From positions 558,001-622,000 of the forward strand of contig NZ_JAIOUO010000002.1 in the NCBI RefSeq assembly GCF_019931195.1: a stretch of DNA of 64,000 nt. The letters run 5' to 3'. The notes under the pieces were generated by a model. The model saw only the letters and a program-made list of their open reading frames with translations, was not told the origin of the DNA and ran no database searches. Numbering within the stretch: the first letter of the stretch is position 1; every line of letters starts with the position of its first letter. Shown in pieces: positions 35,382 through 47,503 of the stretch. This DNA comes from Marinobacter sp. F4216 (lineage in GTDB: Bacteria; Pseudomonadota; Gammaproteobacteria; Pseudomonadales; Oleiphilaceae). Both the position numbers and the translations under genes were made by a program.

Positions 35382-36533
35382 TTACTCGAAATACAGGGAG
35401 CCCTGATTGTACAGGTTGCACAGGAGTCCCAGCAGGGCCTCGTCTTCTGCAAATCGGGTCAGCTCGTGCATATCCACCCGGGCTGCGGCACAAAGCAGGG
35501 GAGCGAGAGGGCGAGCGTCACCGCGCAACAGGTACTGTTCCCCGTCGACGAACAGGGCCGTTTCGTCGCACAGATCGTGGTAGGCGAAACGTGATCCTTC
35601 ATTCCAGCGAAGTGGTTGCTGATCCTGGATCAGGTCTGCCATCTGTTTTGGTTCCAGCGGTTCCTCAGCGGGTACGACGATATCCATGTTCTTCGGTGCC
35701 GTGGTGTACTGGCCGAACCACAGAGATAGTTGGCGCCGGTCGCTGAGCTGCTCACGAATAAGGGCGTCAAGCTTGTCGATGACCTCCGGGCCGATGGTGC
35801 CCGGGTTGTGCTGCAGCGCCAGATCAGGGTCCGTCAGATGGGCCTCGGCGCCGGCCTGGTTGCAGAGGTAGTCGGTGAAGCCGGTCAGGATGTCATCCAC
35901 CGTGGGCGCGCGAAATCCGACCGACAGGGTGATGCAGTCGTTCTCAGCAACACCGTGGTGGCCCACGCCAGGCGGCAGGTACAACATATCCCCGGGTTCG
36001 AGGGTTACCGTTTCTTCCCCTTCCCAGCTGCTGAGAATTCGGAGGGGCGTTCCTTCCACCCGGGGGGATGTGTGGTCGCAGTGGCCGCCGAAGGTCCAAC
36101 GTCTTTGCCCCTGAGCTTGCAGCAGGAAGACATCGTACTGGTCGTAATGGGGCCCGACACTGCCGCCTTTGGGCGCAAAACTGGCCATGATATCGTCCAG
36201 GCGCCAGTTGGGGATAAAACGGAAGTGTTCCAGCAGGTCTGCAATTTCCGGTACCCAGTGATCCAGCCCCTGAATCAGCAGCGTCCAGTCATGTTCGGGC
36301 AGCTCACTGAAACGGTCCGAACTGAACGGGCCGTTGTGTAACTGCCAGGGTTTACCCTTGTCGTCTTCGATGACGATGCGGGATTCCACCCCTTCCTCGC
36401 AGGCAAGTCCGGCCAGTTCATCGGCGCTCACGGGGCATTGCAGGCCGGGAAATGCCTGGCGGATGACCAGTGGTTTTTTTTGCCAGTAGTCGCGCAGAAA
36501 CTCTGCAGCAGTGAGTCCGCCAAGCATGTCCAT
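35382..36533 (-). CDS. roxA: Ribosomal protein uL16 3-hydroxylase RoxA (YcfD), cupin/JmjC fold
   Basis: 383 residues. An Fe(II)/2-oxoglutarate oxygenase that hydroxylates an arginine of ribosomal protein L16 (Arg81 in E. coli). The iron-binding HxD is in GGSVGPHYDQYDVFLLQ, and the distal histidine in PPGVGHHGVAENDCITLSVGFR. The N terminus FLRDYWQKKPLVIRQAFPG is diagnostic of the YcfD group. The C-terminal dimerisation and winged-helix part is present. Oxygen is a substrate, so the modification can respond to oxygen level. It lies between purB and a GNAT gene; in E. coli roxA is also near purB, separated by phoPQ. Confidence 0.93.
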   Translation of the reverse strand: MDMLGGLTAAEFLRDYWQKKPLVIRQAFPGLQCPVSADELAGLACEEGVESRIVIEDDKGKPWQLHNGPFSSDRFSELPEHDWTLLIQGLDHWVPEIADLLEHFRFIPNWRLDDIMASFAPKGGSVGPHYDQYDVFLLQAQGQRRWTFGGHCDHTSPRVEGTPLRILSSWEGEETVTLEPGDMLYLPPGVGHHGVAENDCITLSVGFRAPTVDDILTGFTDYLCNQAGAEAHLTDPDLALQHNPGTIGPEVIDKLDALIREQLSDRRQLSLWFGQYTTAPKNMDIVVPAEEPLEPKQMADLIQDQQPLRWNEGSRFAYHDLCDETALFVDGEQYLLRGDARPLAPLLCAAARVDMHELTRFAEDEALLGLLCNLYNQGSLYFE

Positions 36534-36549
36534 GGGTGTGCCCCCGGGT

Positions 36550-37935
<1,386 letters not shown>

Positions 37936-38006
37936 TCAAAGAAACGGGCCAAAAACAGGGGCGCATATCATACACCACCTGCGCTTCTGAATCAGTTTTA
38001 TGAGGG

Positions 38007-38645
38007 TCAGGCAGACTCGCTGGCTCTCTTGGCGAGAGAACGGGCTTCCCGGACAACTTTGCCCCGCGAGAAAATAAGCTGCCAGCGGCGACCGCCAGTT
38101 TGTCGCCACAACACGGCAGAGCGAATGCCGGCGAGCAGCAGGGCGCGAACCTTATTGGCCATTTCGTCGCGCTGCAGGATCGAGGGGTTACCCGACACCT
38201 GGATTCGCAGTTTGAATGTGCTGATAGTGTCCGAATAGATGGAAGCCAGGTTACTGACCAGGTTGCTGTGGGTGTAGCCGAAGTGACTTGCGGTGTGGCG
38301 AGCCTGTTCGATCCGGCTGCCAATAACGTCCAGCATATCGCCGCGCCTGTGGAGCATGGATTCAAGCTGGATCAGGTTCAGTACATAGCGCAGGACATTG
38401 GCGTCGCCATCGTTGACGCTCCTGCTCAGTACCGAGGTGAGTACGGTAAGCCCATCCTGAATATCGCTGAGTTCACCGCCATATACGTCGAGCGCTGACG
38501 CGGGTTCGGTGGCAAACAGGGAGCGTATGCAGGTCTCGAGGTCTTCCTGCGCGCAGTCGCCTTTTGTGGCAACCTGATGTACCAGGTGGGCCGCCTGAAA
38601 AATGCCTGCCAGTGCATATATCTTGTCGCTTGAGGATTGGCTCAT
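38007..38645 (-). CDS. hflD: Lysogenization regulator HflD homologue
   Basis: 212 residues, all-helical, with the HflD pattern: [20 protein letters not shown] at the N terminus, then [20 protein letters not shown] [16 protein letters not shown], and [30 protein letters not shown] at the end. HflD is a membrane-associated protein; in E. coli it binds the phage lambda CII protein, but its native role is unclear. The gene order mnmA-hflD-purB is conserved widely in gammaproteobacteria, and here the start overlaps the mnmA stop by 4 bases. Identification rests on this synteny and the sequence pattern. Confidence 0.92.
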   Translation of the reverse strand: MSQSSSDKIYALAGIFQAAHLVHQVATKGDCAQEDLETCIRSLFATEPASALDVYGGELSDIQDGLTVLTSVLSRSVNDGDANVLRYVLNLIQLESMLHRRGDMLDVIGSRIEQARHTASHFGYTHSNLVSNLASIYSDTISTFKLRIQVSGNPSILQRDEMANKVRALLLAGIRSAVLWRQTGGRRWQLIFSRGKVVREARSLAKRASESA

Positions 38646-39820
38646 GAACCGGCTTCCTCTGTCGATAGCTGCTGGGAATGCTGCGGCTCGGCCTCGTCAT
38701 CACGCCAGGTCTGCTCAATCACACCGCCCCCAAGGCAAATGTCACCGTCATAAAACACCACGGACTGGCCTGGTGTAACGGCTCTTTGGGCGTCATCAAA
38801 GACCACTTTGACGCCTTTGGGGTGGACCCGGACGACGCAGTCCTGATCCGGCTGGCGATAACGTGTTTTGGCCTTGCAGCGGAATTCCAGGGCAGGAGCT
38901 TCGCCTGCAACCCAGTCGATCGGCCCCGACAGAAGCCCGCGGGAAAACAGCAGTGGATGATGCTTGCCCTGGACAGCAATCAGTACATTTCGACTCAGAT
39001 CCTTTTCCGCCACGTACCACGGATCATCGCTGAAATCGCTCAGGCCGCCGATTCCAAGGCCCTGCCGCTGCCCGATTGTGTGATACATCAGCCCCTGATG
39101 CTTGCCGATCACTTGCCCGTCCGGGGTTTCTATATCACCTGGCTGGGCGGGCAGGTACTGACTCAGGAAGTCCTTGAACTTTCGCTCGCCGATGAAACAA
39201 ATCCCGGTGGAGTCTTTCTTGTCATAGGTGACAAATCCCTGCTCTTCAGCGATCCGGCGTACTTCAGGCTTTTCCAGTTCACCGACAGGGAACAGGGTGC
39301 GGGCAATGCGCTCGCCGGATACCGCGTGCAGGAAATAGCTCTGGTCCTTGTTGCTATCGAGCCCTTTCAGCAGCTTGGCAGGCTCGGAATCTACACTGCC
39401 CGGCCGTTGGCGGGCATAATGGCCGGTGGCGATGAAGTCTGCGCCAAGGGTAATGGCATAATCGAGAAAGGCCCGGAACTTGACTTCCTTGTTGCACAAG
39501 ATGTCCGGGTTAGGCGTACGGCCGGCCTTGTATTCCGACAAGAAATGTTCGAACACGCGGTCCCAGTATTCGTCAGCAAAACTGGCCGTGTGTAGCTTGA
39601 TGCCAATGGCGTCGGCGACGGCCTGGGCATCGGCGAGGTCGGTCATGGCCGTGCAATATTCGGTGCCGTCATCCTCGTCCCAGTTTTTCATGAACAGGCC
39701 TTCGACCCGGTAGCCTTGTTCTTTTAGCAGCCAGGCGGCAACGGAAGAATCAACGCCGCCAGACATTCCGACGATGACTCGGGTATTTTCGGGAGTTGAT
39801 GAGAGAGCTGCGTTTTCCAT
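38642..39820 (-). CDS. mnmA: tRNA-specific 2-thiouridylase MnmA
   Basis: 392 residues from the ATG at 39820; an in-frame TTG at 39850 is unlikely. MnmA makes 2-thiouridine at wobble position 34 of Lys, Glu and Gln tRNAs, taking sulfur from the TusA relay. The PP-loop is [16 protein letters not shown]. The catalytic cysteines are in [12 protein letters not shown] and [12 protein letters not shown]. The tRNA-binding C-terminal barrel is present. It overlaps hflD by 4 bases, and nudJ lies 50 bases upstream. TusA is also encoded in this window, 18 kb away. Assignment is secure. Confidence 0.96.
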   Translation of the reverse strand: MENAALSSTPENTRVIVGMSGGVDSSVAAWLLKEQGYRVEGLFMKNWDEDDGTEYCTAMTDLADAQAVADAIGIKLHTASFADEYWDRVFEHFLSEYKAGRTPNPDILCNKEVKFRAFLDYAITLGADFIATGHYARQRPGSVDSEPAKLLKGLDSNKDQSYFLHAVSGERIARTLFPVGELEKPEVRRIAEEQGFVTYDKKDSTGICFIGERKFKDFLSQYLPAQPGDIETPDGQVIGKHQGLMYHTIGQRQGLGIGGLSDFSDDPWYVAEKDLSRNVLIAVQGKHHPLLFSRGLLSGPIDWVAGEAPALEFRCKAKTRYRQPDQDCVVRVHPKGVKVVFDDAQRAVTPGQSVVFYDGDICLGGGVIEQTWRDDEAEPQHSQQLSTEEAGS

Positions 39821-39870
39821 GAATACTTCAGTTCGCCGTAAAAACCTCAAATTCTAACACTTCGCGCCGA

Positions 39871-40320
39871 TTACGTCTGTTCGTCAACCACCACATCCAG
39901 CGGGAAACGGCGGCCCTTTCGGTAATCTTCTATGCATTGGAGCACCATGGGGCTTCGCAGACGGCTACCAAGATTGCGGACGGATTCAAGGTCGAGCCAG
40001 TGTGCCGCTATGATGCCTGTGTCCAATGAGTCGGTTTGACGACTTATTGCCCGGGCAGCGTAGCAGAACCTGTAATAGGTTGCTCCGTTGGACGGCGCCT
40101 TGTAGGTGTAGACGCCCAGAAAATGCTCCGGTTCGATCAGCCAGCCAGTTTCCTCAAGGGTTTCTCGACGGACCGCCTCCAGAATGGCTTCGTCTTCTTC
40201 AATATGGCCGGCGGGTTGGTTGAATACCACCTTGCCATTGCTCATTTCTTCCACAAGTAGAAAACGTCCCTGATCGTCTTCAACAATGACGGCTACTGTG
40301 GCATGAGGTTTCCATGTCAT
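39871..40320 (-). CDS. nudJ: Nudix phosphatase NudJ
   Basis: 149 residues. The Nudix box is visible as GHIEEDEAILEAVRRETLEETGW (core AVRRETLEETGW), with the metal-binding REtxEE residues. The N terminus KPHATVAVIVEDDQGRFLLVEE and the conserved YTYKAPSNGATYYRFCY match NudJ, which hydrolyses nucleotide di- and triphosphates and thiamine diphosphate phosphomethylpyrimidine substrates in E. coli. The order rluE-nudJ-mnmA is the same as in E. coli. The start overlaps the rluE stop by 4 bases. Confidence 0.92.
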   Translation of the reverse strand: MTWKPHATVAVIVEDDQGRFLLVEEMSNGKVVFNQPAGHIEEDEAILEAVRRETLEETGWLIEPEHFLGVYTYKAPSNGATYYRFCYAARAISRQTDSLDTGIIAAHWLDLESVRNLGSRLRSPMVLQCIEDYRKGRRFPLDVVVDEQT

Positions 40321-40955
40321 CGTTTGGGTGACCTCCTGGCGAACTTTGGTTTGGGACTGTGGGACGACTGGCGTCGTTGTGTTGACGTCGTGGGCAGATT
40401 TACCTGAATGATCCTGTGCTCCCCCGGTGTCAGCCCATTCAGCGTCCAGTCGCCAATCCGGTATCGAATAAGGCGCAGGGTAGGGAGCCCCACTGCCGCG
40501 GTCATTCGTCGGACCTGACGATTGCGGCCTTCGGTAATGGTTATCTCCAGCCAGTTTGTAGGTATCGAGGGGCGATGCCGAACCGGAGGTACGCGCTCCC
40601 AGGTATCTGGCTCCGGCATCGGTTTAACCTTGGCAGGTGCCGTCATGCCGTCCTTGAGCTGGACGCCATTTTCCAGTTGGCGCAGGGCTTTGTCGGTAAT
40701 GTCGCCTTCGACCTGCACCCAGTAGGTTTTGGGCATTTTTTGGTTCGGGGAGGCAATACGGTGCTGAAGGCGGCCGTTGTCCGTTAATAGCAGTAACCCC
40801 TCAGAGTCGTAATCCAGGCGACCAGCAGGGTAGATCTGCGGAATGTCAATCCAGTCAGCCAGCGTGGCTCGTCTAACGTTCTCAGGATCGCCTTTTGGCG
40901 GGGTGAACTGGCTCAGCACATGGAAAGGTTTGTTGAATAAAATGAGTTTTGCCAT
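40317..40955 (-). CDS. rluE: 23S rRNA pseudouridine(2457) synthase RluE
   Basis: 212 residues. An RsuA/RluE-type pseudouridine synthase acting on U2457 of 23S rRNA. It begins LILFNKPFHVLSQFTPPKGD. The catalytic aspartate lies in YPAGRLDYDSEGLLLLTDNG, and EGRNRQVRRMTAAVGLPTLRL is the second family signature. There is no N-terminal S4 domain, which agrees with RluE. The last 25 residues are basic and serine-rich (RRQSSHSPKPKFARRSPKR), probably for RNA contact. The gene heads the block rluE-nudJ-mnmA-hflD-purB-roxA on the minus strand. Confidence 0.93.
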   Translation of the reverse strand: MAKLILFNKPFHVLSQFTPPKGDPENVRRATLADWIDIPQIYPAGRLDYDSEGLLLLTDNGRLQHRIASPNQKMPKTYWVQVEGDITDKALRQLENGVQLKDGMTAPAKVKPMPEPDTWERVPPVRHRPSIPTNWLEITITEGRNRQVRRMTAAVGLPTLRLIRYRIGDWTLNGLTPGEHRIIQVNLPTTSTQRRQSSHSPKPKFARRSPKR

Positions 40956-41083
40956 TCCGGTTGGTCATCTCGGGCGAATGAGTTCGGGGCCGCAAGGTTA
41001 CTCAAAGGAATGGGCATGTAAAACCTGCTTTGGCCCCGCGCTTGGATTCTATTTGGGGCGAAATCAGTACTTGGAAAATTTCA

Positions 41084-41121
41084 GGCAAAAATAAAACACA
41101 GGCCCACCCGTTAAGGTGGGC
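41084..41121 (-). terminator. Intrinsic terminator of cspD
   Basis: On the minus strand the hairpin GCCCACC-TTAACG-GGTGGGC is followed by CTGTGTTTTATTTTTG. It begins 28 bases after the cspD stop. The T-rich tail is interrupted but long. Confidence 0.8.
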
Positions 41122-41148
41122 GCGAGCATTCCCGAGGACTTGGCAAGA

Positions 41149-41445
41149 TCAGCCGTTGGCGGCCTGTGACGGATAGCCTTCGCCGTCCGTTTCCTGCGAT
41201 GCCGACTCGTCGCTCTTGTCCTGAGGCTGCTTCTGTGCGCCTTCGTCCGGGACAATGTTGATCGCGTGGACACCTTTGTCACTGGGTTTTTTGTCAAAAG
41301 TAACGGACTGGCCTGCCTTCAGTGTCTTGTATCCTTCCATTTGCACTGAAGAGAAATGGGCAAACAGGTCGTCACTGCAGCCATCTTCAATAATGAAACC
41401 GTAACCTTTGGCGTTGTTGAACCATTTGACCTTGCCTCTAGGCAT
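41149..41445 (-). CDS. cspD: Cold-shock domain protein CspD
   Basis: 98 residues. The cold-shock fold covers residues 1-68, with RNP-1 as AKGYGFI and RNP-2 as DLFAHFSSV. A glutamine-, serine- and acid-rich tail of about 28 residues follows, longer than in CspA-type proteins and as found in CspD-like ones. CspD of E. coli binds single-stranded DNA and inhibits replication; whether this homologue does so is unknown. It is divergent from clpS, the arrangement seen in E. coli and Pseudomonas. A terminator hairpin follows. Confidence 0.9.
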   Translation of the reverse strand: MPRGKVKWFNNAKGYGFIIEDGCSDDLFAHFSSVQMEGYKTLKAGQSVTFDKKPSDKGVHAINIVPDEGAQKQPQDKSDESASQETDGEGYPSQAANG

Positions 41446-41752
41446 GATGAACTCCCCTGTTCATGTGCTGTCTTATTATTGCTGTTTTCAGGCTCCCCAA
41501 GAGCCAATCGACGTGGATTCTATAACAATACTGAAACCGAAGTTTACAATATTTAACATTACAGCCTAACTTTCGACCAAACTCTGCGAGGAGTCAATAT
41601 TTCTGTGCGGGGAATGTGTGGTTCTCAACGGTCCGGAACCGGTATGATGCTCGTATTGTTAAATCTCACGCGCCCGGTTACCGAGTGACTTGAAATCCGG
41701 GCTTCTGCCAACCACCTTCTCGTTAAAGGGTTTTGAAAAAGACCGGTATTAA
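41446..41752. other. Divergent regulatory gap between cspD and clpS
   Basis: 307 bases with no open frame of note. The cspD side is A/T-rich around 41515-41560, which likely holds its promoter and untranslated leader (TATAGA at 41524-41519 and TTGTAA at 41549-41544, but with a 19-base spacer). No clear operator was seen on the clpS side. Confidence 0.4.
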
Positions 41753-42115
41753 ATGATGCGGACTATCGAAGATTCTCTACTAGTATTGAATCAAAGGGAG
41801 GATGATCAGCCAGGGCGTCAGGATGACCTGACCGTTGCGCCCGAGAAGCCCGCCTTGAAGAGACCAGCGCGATATCGCGTGGTACTTCTTAACGACGATT
41901 ACACACCCATGGACTTTGTTGTGGACGTGCTAATGAAGTTCTTCGGAATGAATGAGGAAAAAGCGACACAGGTGATGTTACTCGTGCATACTCAGGGTAA
42001 AGCCGTGTGTGGTGTTTACACCCGCGACATCGCTGAAACCAAGGCGGCCCAGGTGAACCAGTATTCCTCGGAATGCGAGCATCCGCTCCTTTGCGAGATT
42101 GAACGTGCGGATTGA
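41753..42115 (+). CDS. clpS: ATP-dependent Clp protease adaptor ClpS
   Basis: 120 residues; a second ATG three bases later is equally possible. ClpS binds N-degron substrates (N-terminal Leu, Phe, Tyr, Trp) and hands them to ClpAP. The conserved core is [18 protein letters not shown], with the N-degron pocket residues N-D-D-x-T-x-M, followed by [24 protein letters not shown]. The N-terminal 38 residues are the flexible tail that engages ClpA. It is followed by clpA after 18 bases. The transferases that create its substrates (bpt, aat) are encoded 2-4 kb downstream. Confidence 0.95.
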   Translation: MMRTIEDSLLVLNQREDDQPGRQDDLTVAPEKPALKRPARYRVVLLNDDYTPMDFVVDVLMKFFGMNEEKATQVMLLVHTQGKAVCGVYTRDIAETKAAQVNQYSSECEHPLLCEIERAD

Positions 42116-42133
42116 CAGACGTTGGGGTGGCCC

Positions 42134-44404
42134 ATGCTGAGCAAAGATCTTGAAATAACGCTTAACACCGCTTTCAAAAATGCGAGGGACAAGCGCCACG
42201 AATTTATGACCGTGGAGCATCTGTTGCTGGCACTTCTGGACAACGAATCCGCGGTGGGCGTATTGAAGGCCTGCGGGGCCGACCTGCAGCGGCTGCAGGA
42301 TGAACTGGTTGAGTTTGTCGATTCGACCACTCCGCTTATTCCAAGCACCGACAGTGAGCGGGAAACCCAGCCAACCCTTGGCTTTCAGCGGGTTCTCCAG
42401 CGAGCTGTCTTCCATGTTCAGTCTTCAGGCAAGAAAGAGGTGACTGGCGCGAATGTGCTTGTCGCAATCTTCAGCGAGCAGGAGAGTCAGGCCGTTTACG
42501 TTCTGAAGAAGCAGAACATTGCCCGTATTGACGTTGTTAACTTTGTTTCCCATGGCATCTCCCGGGTCCAGGGTGCCGAAGAGCAGGACGGACATGATCA
42601 GGTCGCACCGGATGAAACCGGAGAGGAAGGCGGTCACTCCAAACCCCTGGAAAGCTACGCAACCAACCTGAATGAGCAGGCACGGCAAGGCCGGATTGAT
42701 CCGCTGATTGGCCGGGAACACGAAGTAGAGCGGGTGGTGCAGATTCTGGTTCGCCGCCGTAAGAACAATCCCTTGTTGGTGGGCGAAGCCGGCGTAGGTA
42801 AAACCGCCATCGCCGAAGGTCTGGCCAAGCGCATTGTTGATGGCCATGTGCCAGATATTATTTCCGATGCCGTGGTTTACTCTCTGGATCTCGGTGCGTT
42901 GCTGGCGGGTACCAAGTATCGCGGCGATTTTGAGAAACGTCTGAAGGGGTTGCTGGCTGAGCTGAAGAAAGAGAAGCACGCAATTTTGTTTATTGACGAG
43001 ATTCATACCATCATTGGTGCCGGTTCGGCTTCCGGTGGTGTCATGGATGCGTCGAATCTTCTCAAGCCCATGCTGGGTTCCGGAGAAATCCGGTGTATCG
43101 GTTCCACTACCTTTCAGGAATTCCGTGGCATTTTCGAGAAGGACAGCGCTCTGGCACGTCGTTTCCAGAAAATCGATGTGAACGAGCCGAGCGTTGAGGA
43201 CACCTACAAGATCCTCAAGGGCCTCAAACCGAACTTCGAGAAACACCACGAACTCAGCTATACCGACGAAGCTCTTCGGGTGGCAGCCGAGTTGGCCGAT
43301 CGATACATCACCGACCGCCATTTGCCGGATAAGGCCATTGATGTCATTGATGAGGCGGGCGCGCGGCAACGCCTGCAGCCGGAGAAAAAACGCAAGAAGG
43401 TGGTGGATATTGGCGATATCGAGGATGTCGTCGCCAACATTGCGCGGATTCCTCCGAAGAATGTGTCTACCAGCGACAAGGATCTGCTCAGAAACCTGGA
43501 GCGGGATCTCAAGATGGTGGTCTTTGGTCAGGATCCGGCCATCGAGTCCCTGTCCACGGCTATCAAGCTGGCTCGCGCTGGACTGAAAGCGCCGGAGAAG
43601 CCGGAAGGTGCCTTCCTGTTTGCCGGGCCGACCGGGGTTGGTAAAACCGAGGTCACCAAGCAGCTTGCGAAGGTACTGGGCATCGAACTGGTTCGTTTCG
43701 ATATGTCCGAATACATGGAGCGGCATACGGTATCCCGTCTGATCGGGGCACCTCCAGGTTACGTGGGGTACGATCAGGGTGGCTTGCTAACCGAAGCGGT
43801 GAACAAGCACCCGCACTGCGTGTTGTTGCTCGATGAAATCGAGAAGGCGCACCCGGAAGTCTTCAACTTGCTGCTGCAAGTCATGGATCACGGCACCCTG
43901 ACTGACAATAACGGTCGGAAAGCCGACTTCCGTCATGTGATTCTTGTGATGACCACCAACGCAGGAGCTGAGAGCATGGCTCGCCGGTCCATTGGCTTCA
44001 GTGAGCAGGACCACAGCACAGACGGTATGGAGATCATCAGCAAGACCTTCACACCGGAGTTCCGAAACCGGTTGGACGGCATTATCCAGTTTGCGGATCT
44101 TCATAAGGAAACCATCACCCACGTGGTGGACAAGTTCCTTACTGAGCTACAGGCTCAGCTGGATGAGAAGCATGTGGTTCTGCATGTGGACGATGCCGCC
44201 AAGCAGTGGCTCGCGGAGAAGGGTTATGATGTGACGATGGGCGCCCGCCCAATGTCCCGTCTGATTCAGGACAAGATCAAGCGTCCGCTGGCTGAGCAAA
44301 TCCTATTCGGTCGTCTGTCAGAGAAAGGGGGGGACGTGTTTATTCATCTGCGTGATGATGATCTGGTCTTCGAATATGAGGACGAACCGGCTGAGGCCGT
44401 TTAA
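42134..44404 (+). CDS. clpA: ATP-dependent Clp protease ATP-binding subunit ClpA
   Basis: 756 residues from the ATG at 42134; the in-frame TTG at 42122 would add four residues not found in E. coli ClpA (758 residues). It unfolds proteins and feeds them to ClpP. N-terminal repeat domain: [16 protein letters not shown]. First AAA module: Walker [15 protein letters not shown], Walker [10 protein letters not shown]. Second: [14 protein letters not shown] and [11 protein letters not shown]. The ClpP-binding loop is probably the IGFSEQD stretch (IGF). It follows clpS by 18 bases and ends before a strong terminator. Confidence 0.97.
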   Translation: MLSKDLEITLNTAFKNARDKRHEFMTVEHLLLALLDNESAVGVLKACGADLQRLQDELVEFVDSTTPLIPSTDSERETQPTLGFQRVLQRAVFHVQSSGKKEVTGANVLVAIFSEQESQAVYVLKKQNIARIDVVNFVSHGISRVQGAEEQDGHDQVAPDETGEEGGHSKPLESYATNLNEQARQGRIDPLIGREHEVERVVQILVRRRKNNPLLVGEAGVGKTAIAEGLAKRIVDGHVPDIISDAVVYSLDLGALLAGTKYRGDFEKRLKGLLAELKKEKHAILFIDEIHTIIGAGSASGGVMDASNLLKPMLGSGEIRCIGSTTFQEFRGIFEKDSALARRFQKIDVNEPSVEDTYKILKGLKPNFEKHHELSYTDEALRVAAELADRYITDRHLPDKAIDVIDEAGARQRLQPEKKRKKVVDIGDIEDVVANIARIPPKNVSTSDKDLLRNLERDLKMVVFGQDPAIESLSTAIKLARAGLKAPEKPEGAFLFAGPTGVGKTEVTKQLAKVLGIELVRFDMSEYMERHTVSRLIGAPPGYVGYDQGGLLTEAVNKHPHCVLLLDEIEKAHPEVFNLLLQVMDHGTLTDNNGRKADFRHVILVMTTNAGAESMARRSIGFSEQDHSTDGMEIISKTFTPEFRNRLDGIIQFADLHKETITHVVDKFLTELQAQLDEKHVVLHVDDAAKQWLAEKGYDVTMGARPMSRLIQDKIKRPLAEQILFGRLSEKGGDVFIHLRDDDLVFEYEDEPAEAV

Positions 44405-44430
44405 CTGAACAGTGTCCGTTGATTGGATAC

Positions 44431-44462
44431 AAAAAACCGCTGCCATGAGCAGCGGTTTTTTT
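44431..44462 (+). terminator. Intrinsic terminator of clpS-clpA
   Basis: A-run, stem CCGCTGC / GCAGCGG with loop CATGA, then seven T residues, 26 bases after the clpA stop. The A-run would also let it act on the opposite strand. Confidence 0.92.
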
Positions 44463-44491
44463 ATGTTTGCAGGATAACCTTTCGAGCAAAC

Positions 44492-44513
44492 AAAAAAGCC
44501 CCTGGTTGGGGCT
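44492..44513 (-). terminator. Intrinsic terminator of infA
   Basis: On the minus strand: AGCCCC-AACCA-GGGGCT followed by TTTTTG. It starts 21 bases after the infA stop. Together with the clpA terminator it insulates the two convergent operons. Confidence 0.9.
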
Positions 44514-44534
44514 GATACCAGATGTCGGTCAGCC

Positions 44535-44753
44535 TTAACGAGCGCGGTATACGATGCGGCCTTTGCTCAGGTCATAGGGTGTCAGTTCGACCTTAACCTT
44601 GTCGCCGGTGAGGATGCGAATGTAGTTCTTGCGCATCTTTCCGGAAATGTGAGCAGTCACCACGTGGCCGTTGCTGAGTTCAACTCGGAACATGGTATTC
44701 GGAAGGGTGTCGATAATTACGCCTTCCATTTCAATGACATCTGACTTCGCCAT
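44535..44753 (-). CDS. infA: Translation initiation factor IF-1
   Basis: 72 residues from the ATG at 44753, exactly the family size; an open frame 26 codons further upstream is not part of the gene. It is an OB-fold protein that binds the ribosomal A site during initiation. The sequence [39 protein letters not shown] and the end [13 protein letters not shown] are nearly invariant in gammaproteobacteria. It is 81 bases downstream of bpt and is the last gene of the aat-bpt-infA run, ended by its own terminator. Confidence 0.97.
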   Translation of the reverse strand: MAKSDVIEMEGVIIDTLPNTMFRVELSNGHVVTAHISGKMRKNYIRILTGDKVKVELTPYDLSKGRIVYRAR

Positions 44754-44834
44754 TAAGTAGAAACCTCTCTTGGATGTGCTTCCAGTGATTTTAAATTGCG
44801 CAATTCTGCCTGAATTGCCGCCATTTGGCAAAAA

Positions 44835-45548
44835 TCAGTTTGGGCTCATTGTCTGCCAGTGGCCATTTTGAAGCTTTTCTATCGGTTGGAAGCGGGTCTT
44901 GTAGTTCATCTTTCGGCACTCTTTGATCCAGTAGCCCAGGTACAAGTGAGAAAGCCCGCGCCGTGCGGCTTCCTCGATCTGCCACAGAATGGCATAGGTA
45001 CCCAGGCTGCGGTGTTCCAGTTCGGGTTTGAACACTGTGTAAATGGCCGATAGTCCGTCATCAAGCACATCAATGGCTGCCAGGGCGGCTAATTCTTTGT
45101 TCAGGCGAATTTCCAGAAACCATGAGTCTGTGGCACCGTCGACGAGAAATGAAGTGAACTGCTCCCGGGACGGGGGATACATATCGCCGTCGCTGTGACG
45201 TTGGCGAATGTAATCCGCGTACAGTGAGTAGTACTGCTCGTTGAACGCCGCCGGGACCAGCGCGCATTGCAGATCCCGGTTCTTTTTCAGTATGCGTTTC
45301 TGGCTACGGTCTGCAAAAAAATCCTTCACCCTCAGGCGTACCGGTACGCAGGCATTGCACTGATCGCAATGAGGGCGGTAGTAGTGAGAACCGCTGCGGC
45401 GAAAACCAAGCGACGTCAGTTGGCTGTAAAGCTTTTTGTCGACCCGTGCGCGGGGGTCGACAAACATGGTGGTTGCTTCGCGGTCTGGCAAGTAGCTGCA
45501 GTCGTGCGGGGGCGTGGCAAAGAATACCAGCGTTCTCAGATTGCTCAT
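44835..45548 (-). CDS. bpt: Aspartate/glutamate leucyltransferase Bpt (arginyltransferase family)
   Basis: 237 residues. Bpt transfers leucine from Leu-tRNA to proteins with N-terminal Asp or Glu, making them ClpS-ClpAP substrates. Family signatures: PPHDCSYLPDREATTMFVDP, the CxxC region HYYRPHCDQCNACVPVRLRV, FFADRSQKRILKKNRDL, and the GNAT-like core LGYWIKECRKMNYKTRF. Older annotation calls it arginyl-tRNA-protein transferase (Ate), but the short bacterial form is Bpt. It sits next to aat on the same strand (stop of aat and start of bpt adjoin), with clpS-clpA on the other side of infA. Confidence 0.94.
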   Translation of the reverse strand: MSNLRTLVFFATPPHDCSYLPDREATTMFVDPRARVDKKLYSQLTSLGFRRSGSHYYRPHCDQCNACVPVRLRVKDFFADRSQKRILKKNRDLQCALVPAAFNEQYYSLYADYIRQRHSDGDMYPPSREQFTSFLVDGATDSWFLEIRLNKELAALAAIDVLDDGLSAIYTVFKPELEHRSLGTYAILWQIEEAARRGLSHLYLGYWIKECRKMNYKTRFQPIEKLQNGHWQTMSPN

Positions 45549-46262
45549 TCACACCTCCGGCCCGGGCCACTGCCAGCGTAGCTCCCAGTCCGCCTGGCTG
45601 GGATGTTGATCTACACAATCCCGGAGTATAGATAAAAATTCGCTGCGCGGAATGCTACGAGCCCCCATGGTGAGCAGGTGGCGGCTTTCAACCTGGCAGT
45701 CCATCAGCCGATAATTCCAGGCTTTCAGTTGATTGGCCAGGTGAACCATCAGAACCTTGGAGGCATTTGTTTCCAAAGAGAACATGGATTCCCCGAAAAA
45801 GCACTGACCAATAGCAAGCCCGTACATGCCTCCGGCCAGTTCTCCGTTGGGATTCCAGGCTTCGATCGAGTGGGCAAAGCCCTGGCGGTGTAGTTCGGAA
45901 TAACTCGCAACCATGTCTTCGGTAATCCAGGTACCTTCTGCCCGGGTTGTTGCGCAAAGGCGAATGATTCTGCCGAACGCTTTGTTGCTGGTTATTCGGA
46001 AATAGCCTCGATTCAGGGTTCTGCGAAGACTTCGGGAAATATGAATGCCCCCCGGAATCAGGACGCAGCGGGGGTCGGGAGACCACCATAAAATGGGTTG
46101 GTCATCGCTGTACCAGGGGAAAATGCCGTTTTTATAGGCAAGCAGAATTCGTTCGGTAGATAGGTCGCCGCCGAGGGCCAGAAGCCCGTCGGGATCGCCC
46201 AACGCTTCCTCTGCGGGGGGGAACCAGAGTTGGTCAGGATCAAGCCAGGGTAGAGATGTCAT
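45549..46262 (-). CDS. aat: Leucyl/phenylalanyl-tRNA-protein transferase Aat
   Basis: 237 residues. Aat attaches Leu or Phe to N-terminal Arg or Lys of proteins, creating N-degrons. Characteristic segments: GLLALGGDLSTERILLAYKNGIFPWY (core GGDLSTERILLAY), WWSPDPRCVL, HRQGFAHSIEAWNPNGELAGGMYGL, GQCFFGESMFS, and CQVESRHLLTMGARSIPRSEF. The start gives MTSLPWLDPDQLWFPP, as in Pseudomonas. It is directly followed by bpt. Assignment is secure. Confidence 0.96.
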   Translation of the reverse strand: MTSLPWLDPDQLWFPPAEEALGDPDGLLALGGDLSTERILLAYKNGIFPWYSDDQPILWWSPDPRCVLIPGGIHISRSLRRTLNRGYFRITSNKAFGRIIRLCATTRAEGTWITEDMVASYSELHRQGFAHSIEAWNPNGELAGGMYGLAIGQCFFGESMFSLETNASKVLMVHLANQLKAWNYRLMDCQVESRHLLTMGARSIPRSEFLSILRDCVDQHPSQADWELRWQWPGPEV

Positions 46263-46412
46263 CCTGTTTCATTGCTTGAGTGATTTGTTGTGATCGTAAT
46301 ACGTCTTCCTCTGCAAAGGAAAGCAGCAGGCTACCTGTTCATGAGCTTCGAGCTATAAGGCAGCCTGCTGAATTCGTGCAACGGACGGATAGTTGGCCGG
46401 TTCGAGCTTAGT

Positions 46413-47441
<1,029 letters not shown>

Positions 47442-47503
47442 CTAACATGAAAGCCGGGTTCTGCCATTCGTTTTGGCCAATTCTTACTATAAAAGTTTGC
47501 TAT

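Noticed and set aside
42425..43726. A 433-codon open frame on the minus strand opposite clpA
   Set aside because: Antisense shadow in a highly conserved gene with strong codon bias.
44405..44534. A tRNA gene between clpA and infA as in E. coli (serW)
   Set aside because: The gap contains only two terminator hairpins and no tRNA-like cloverleaf.
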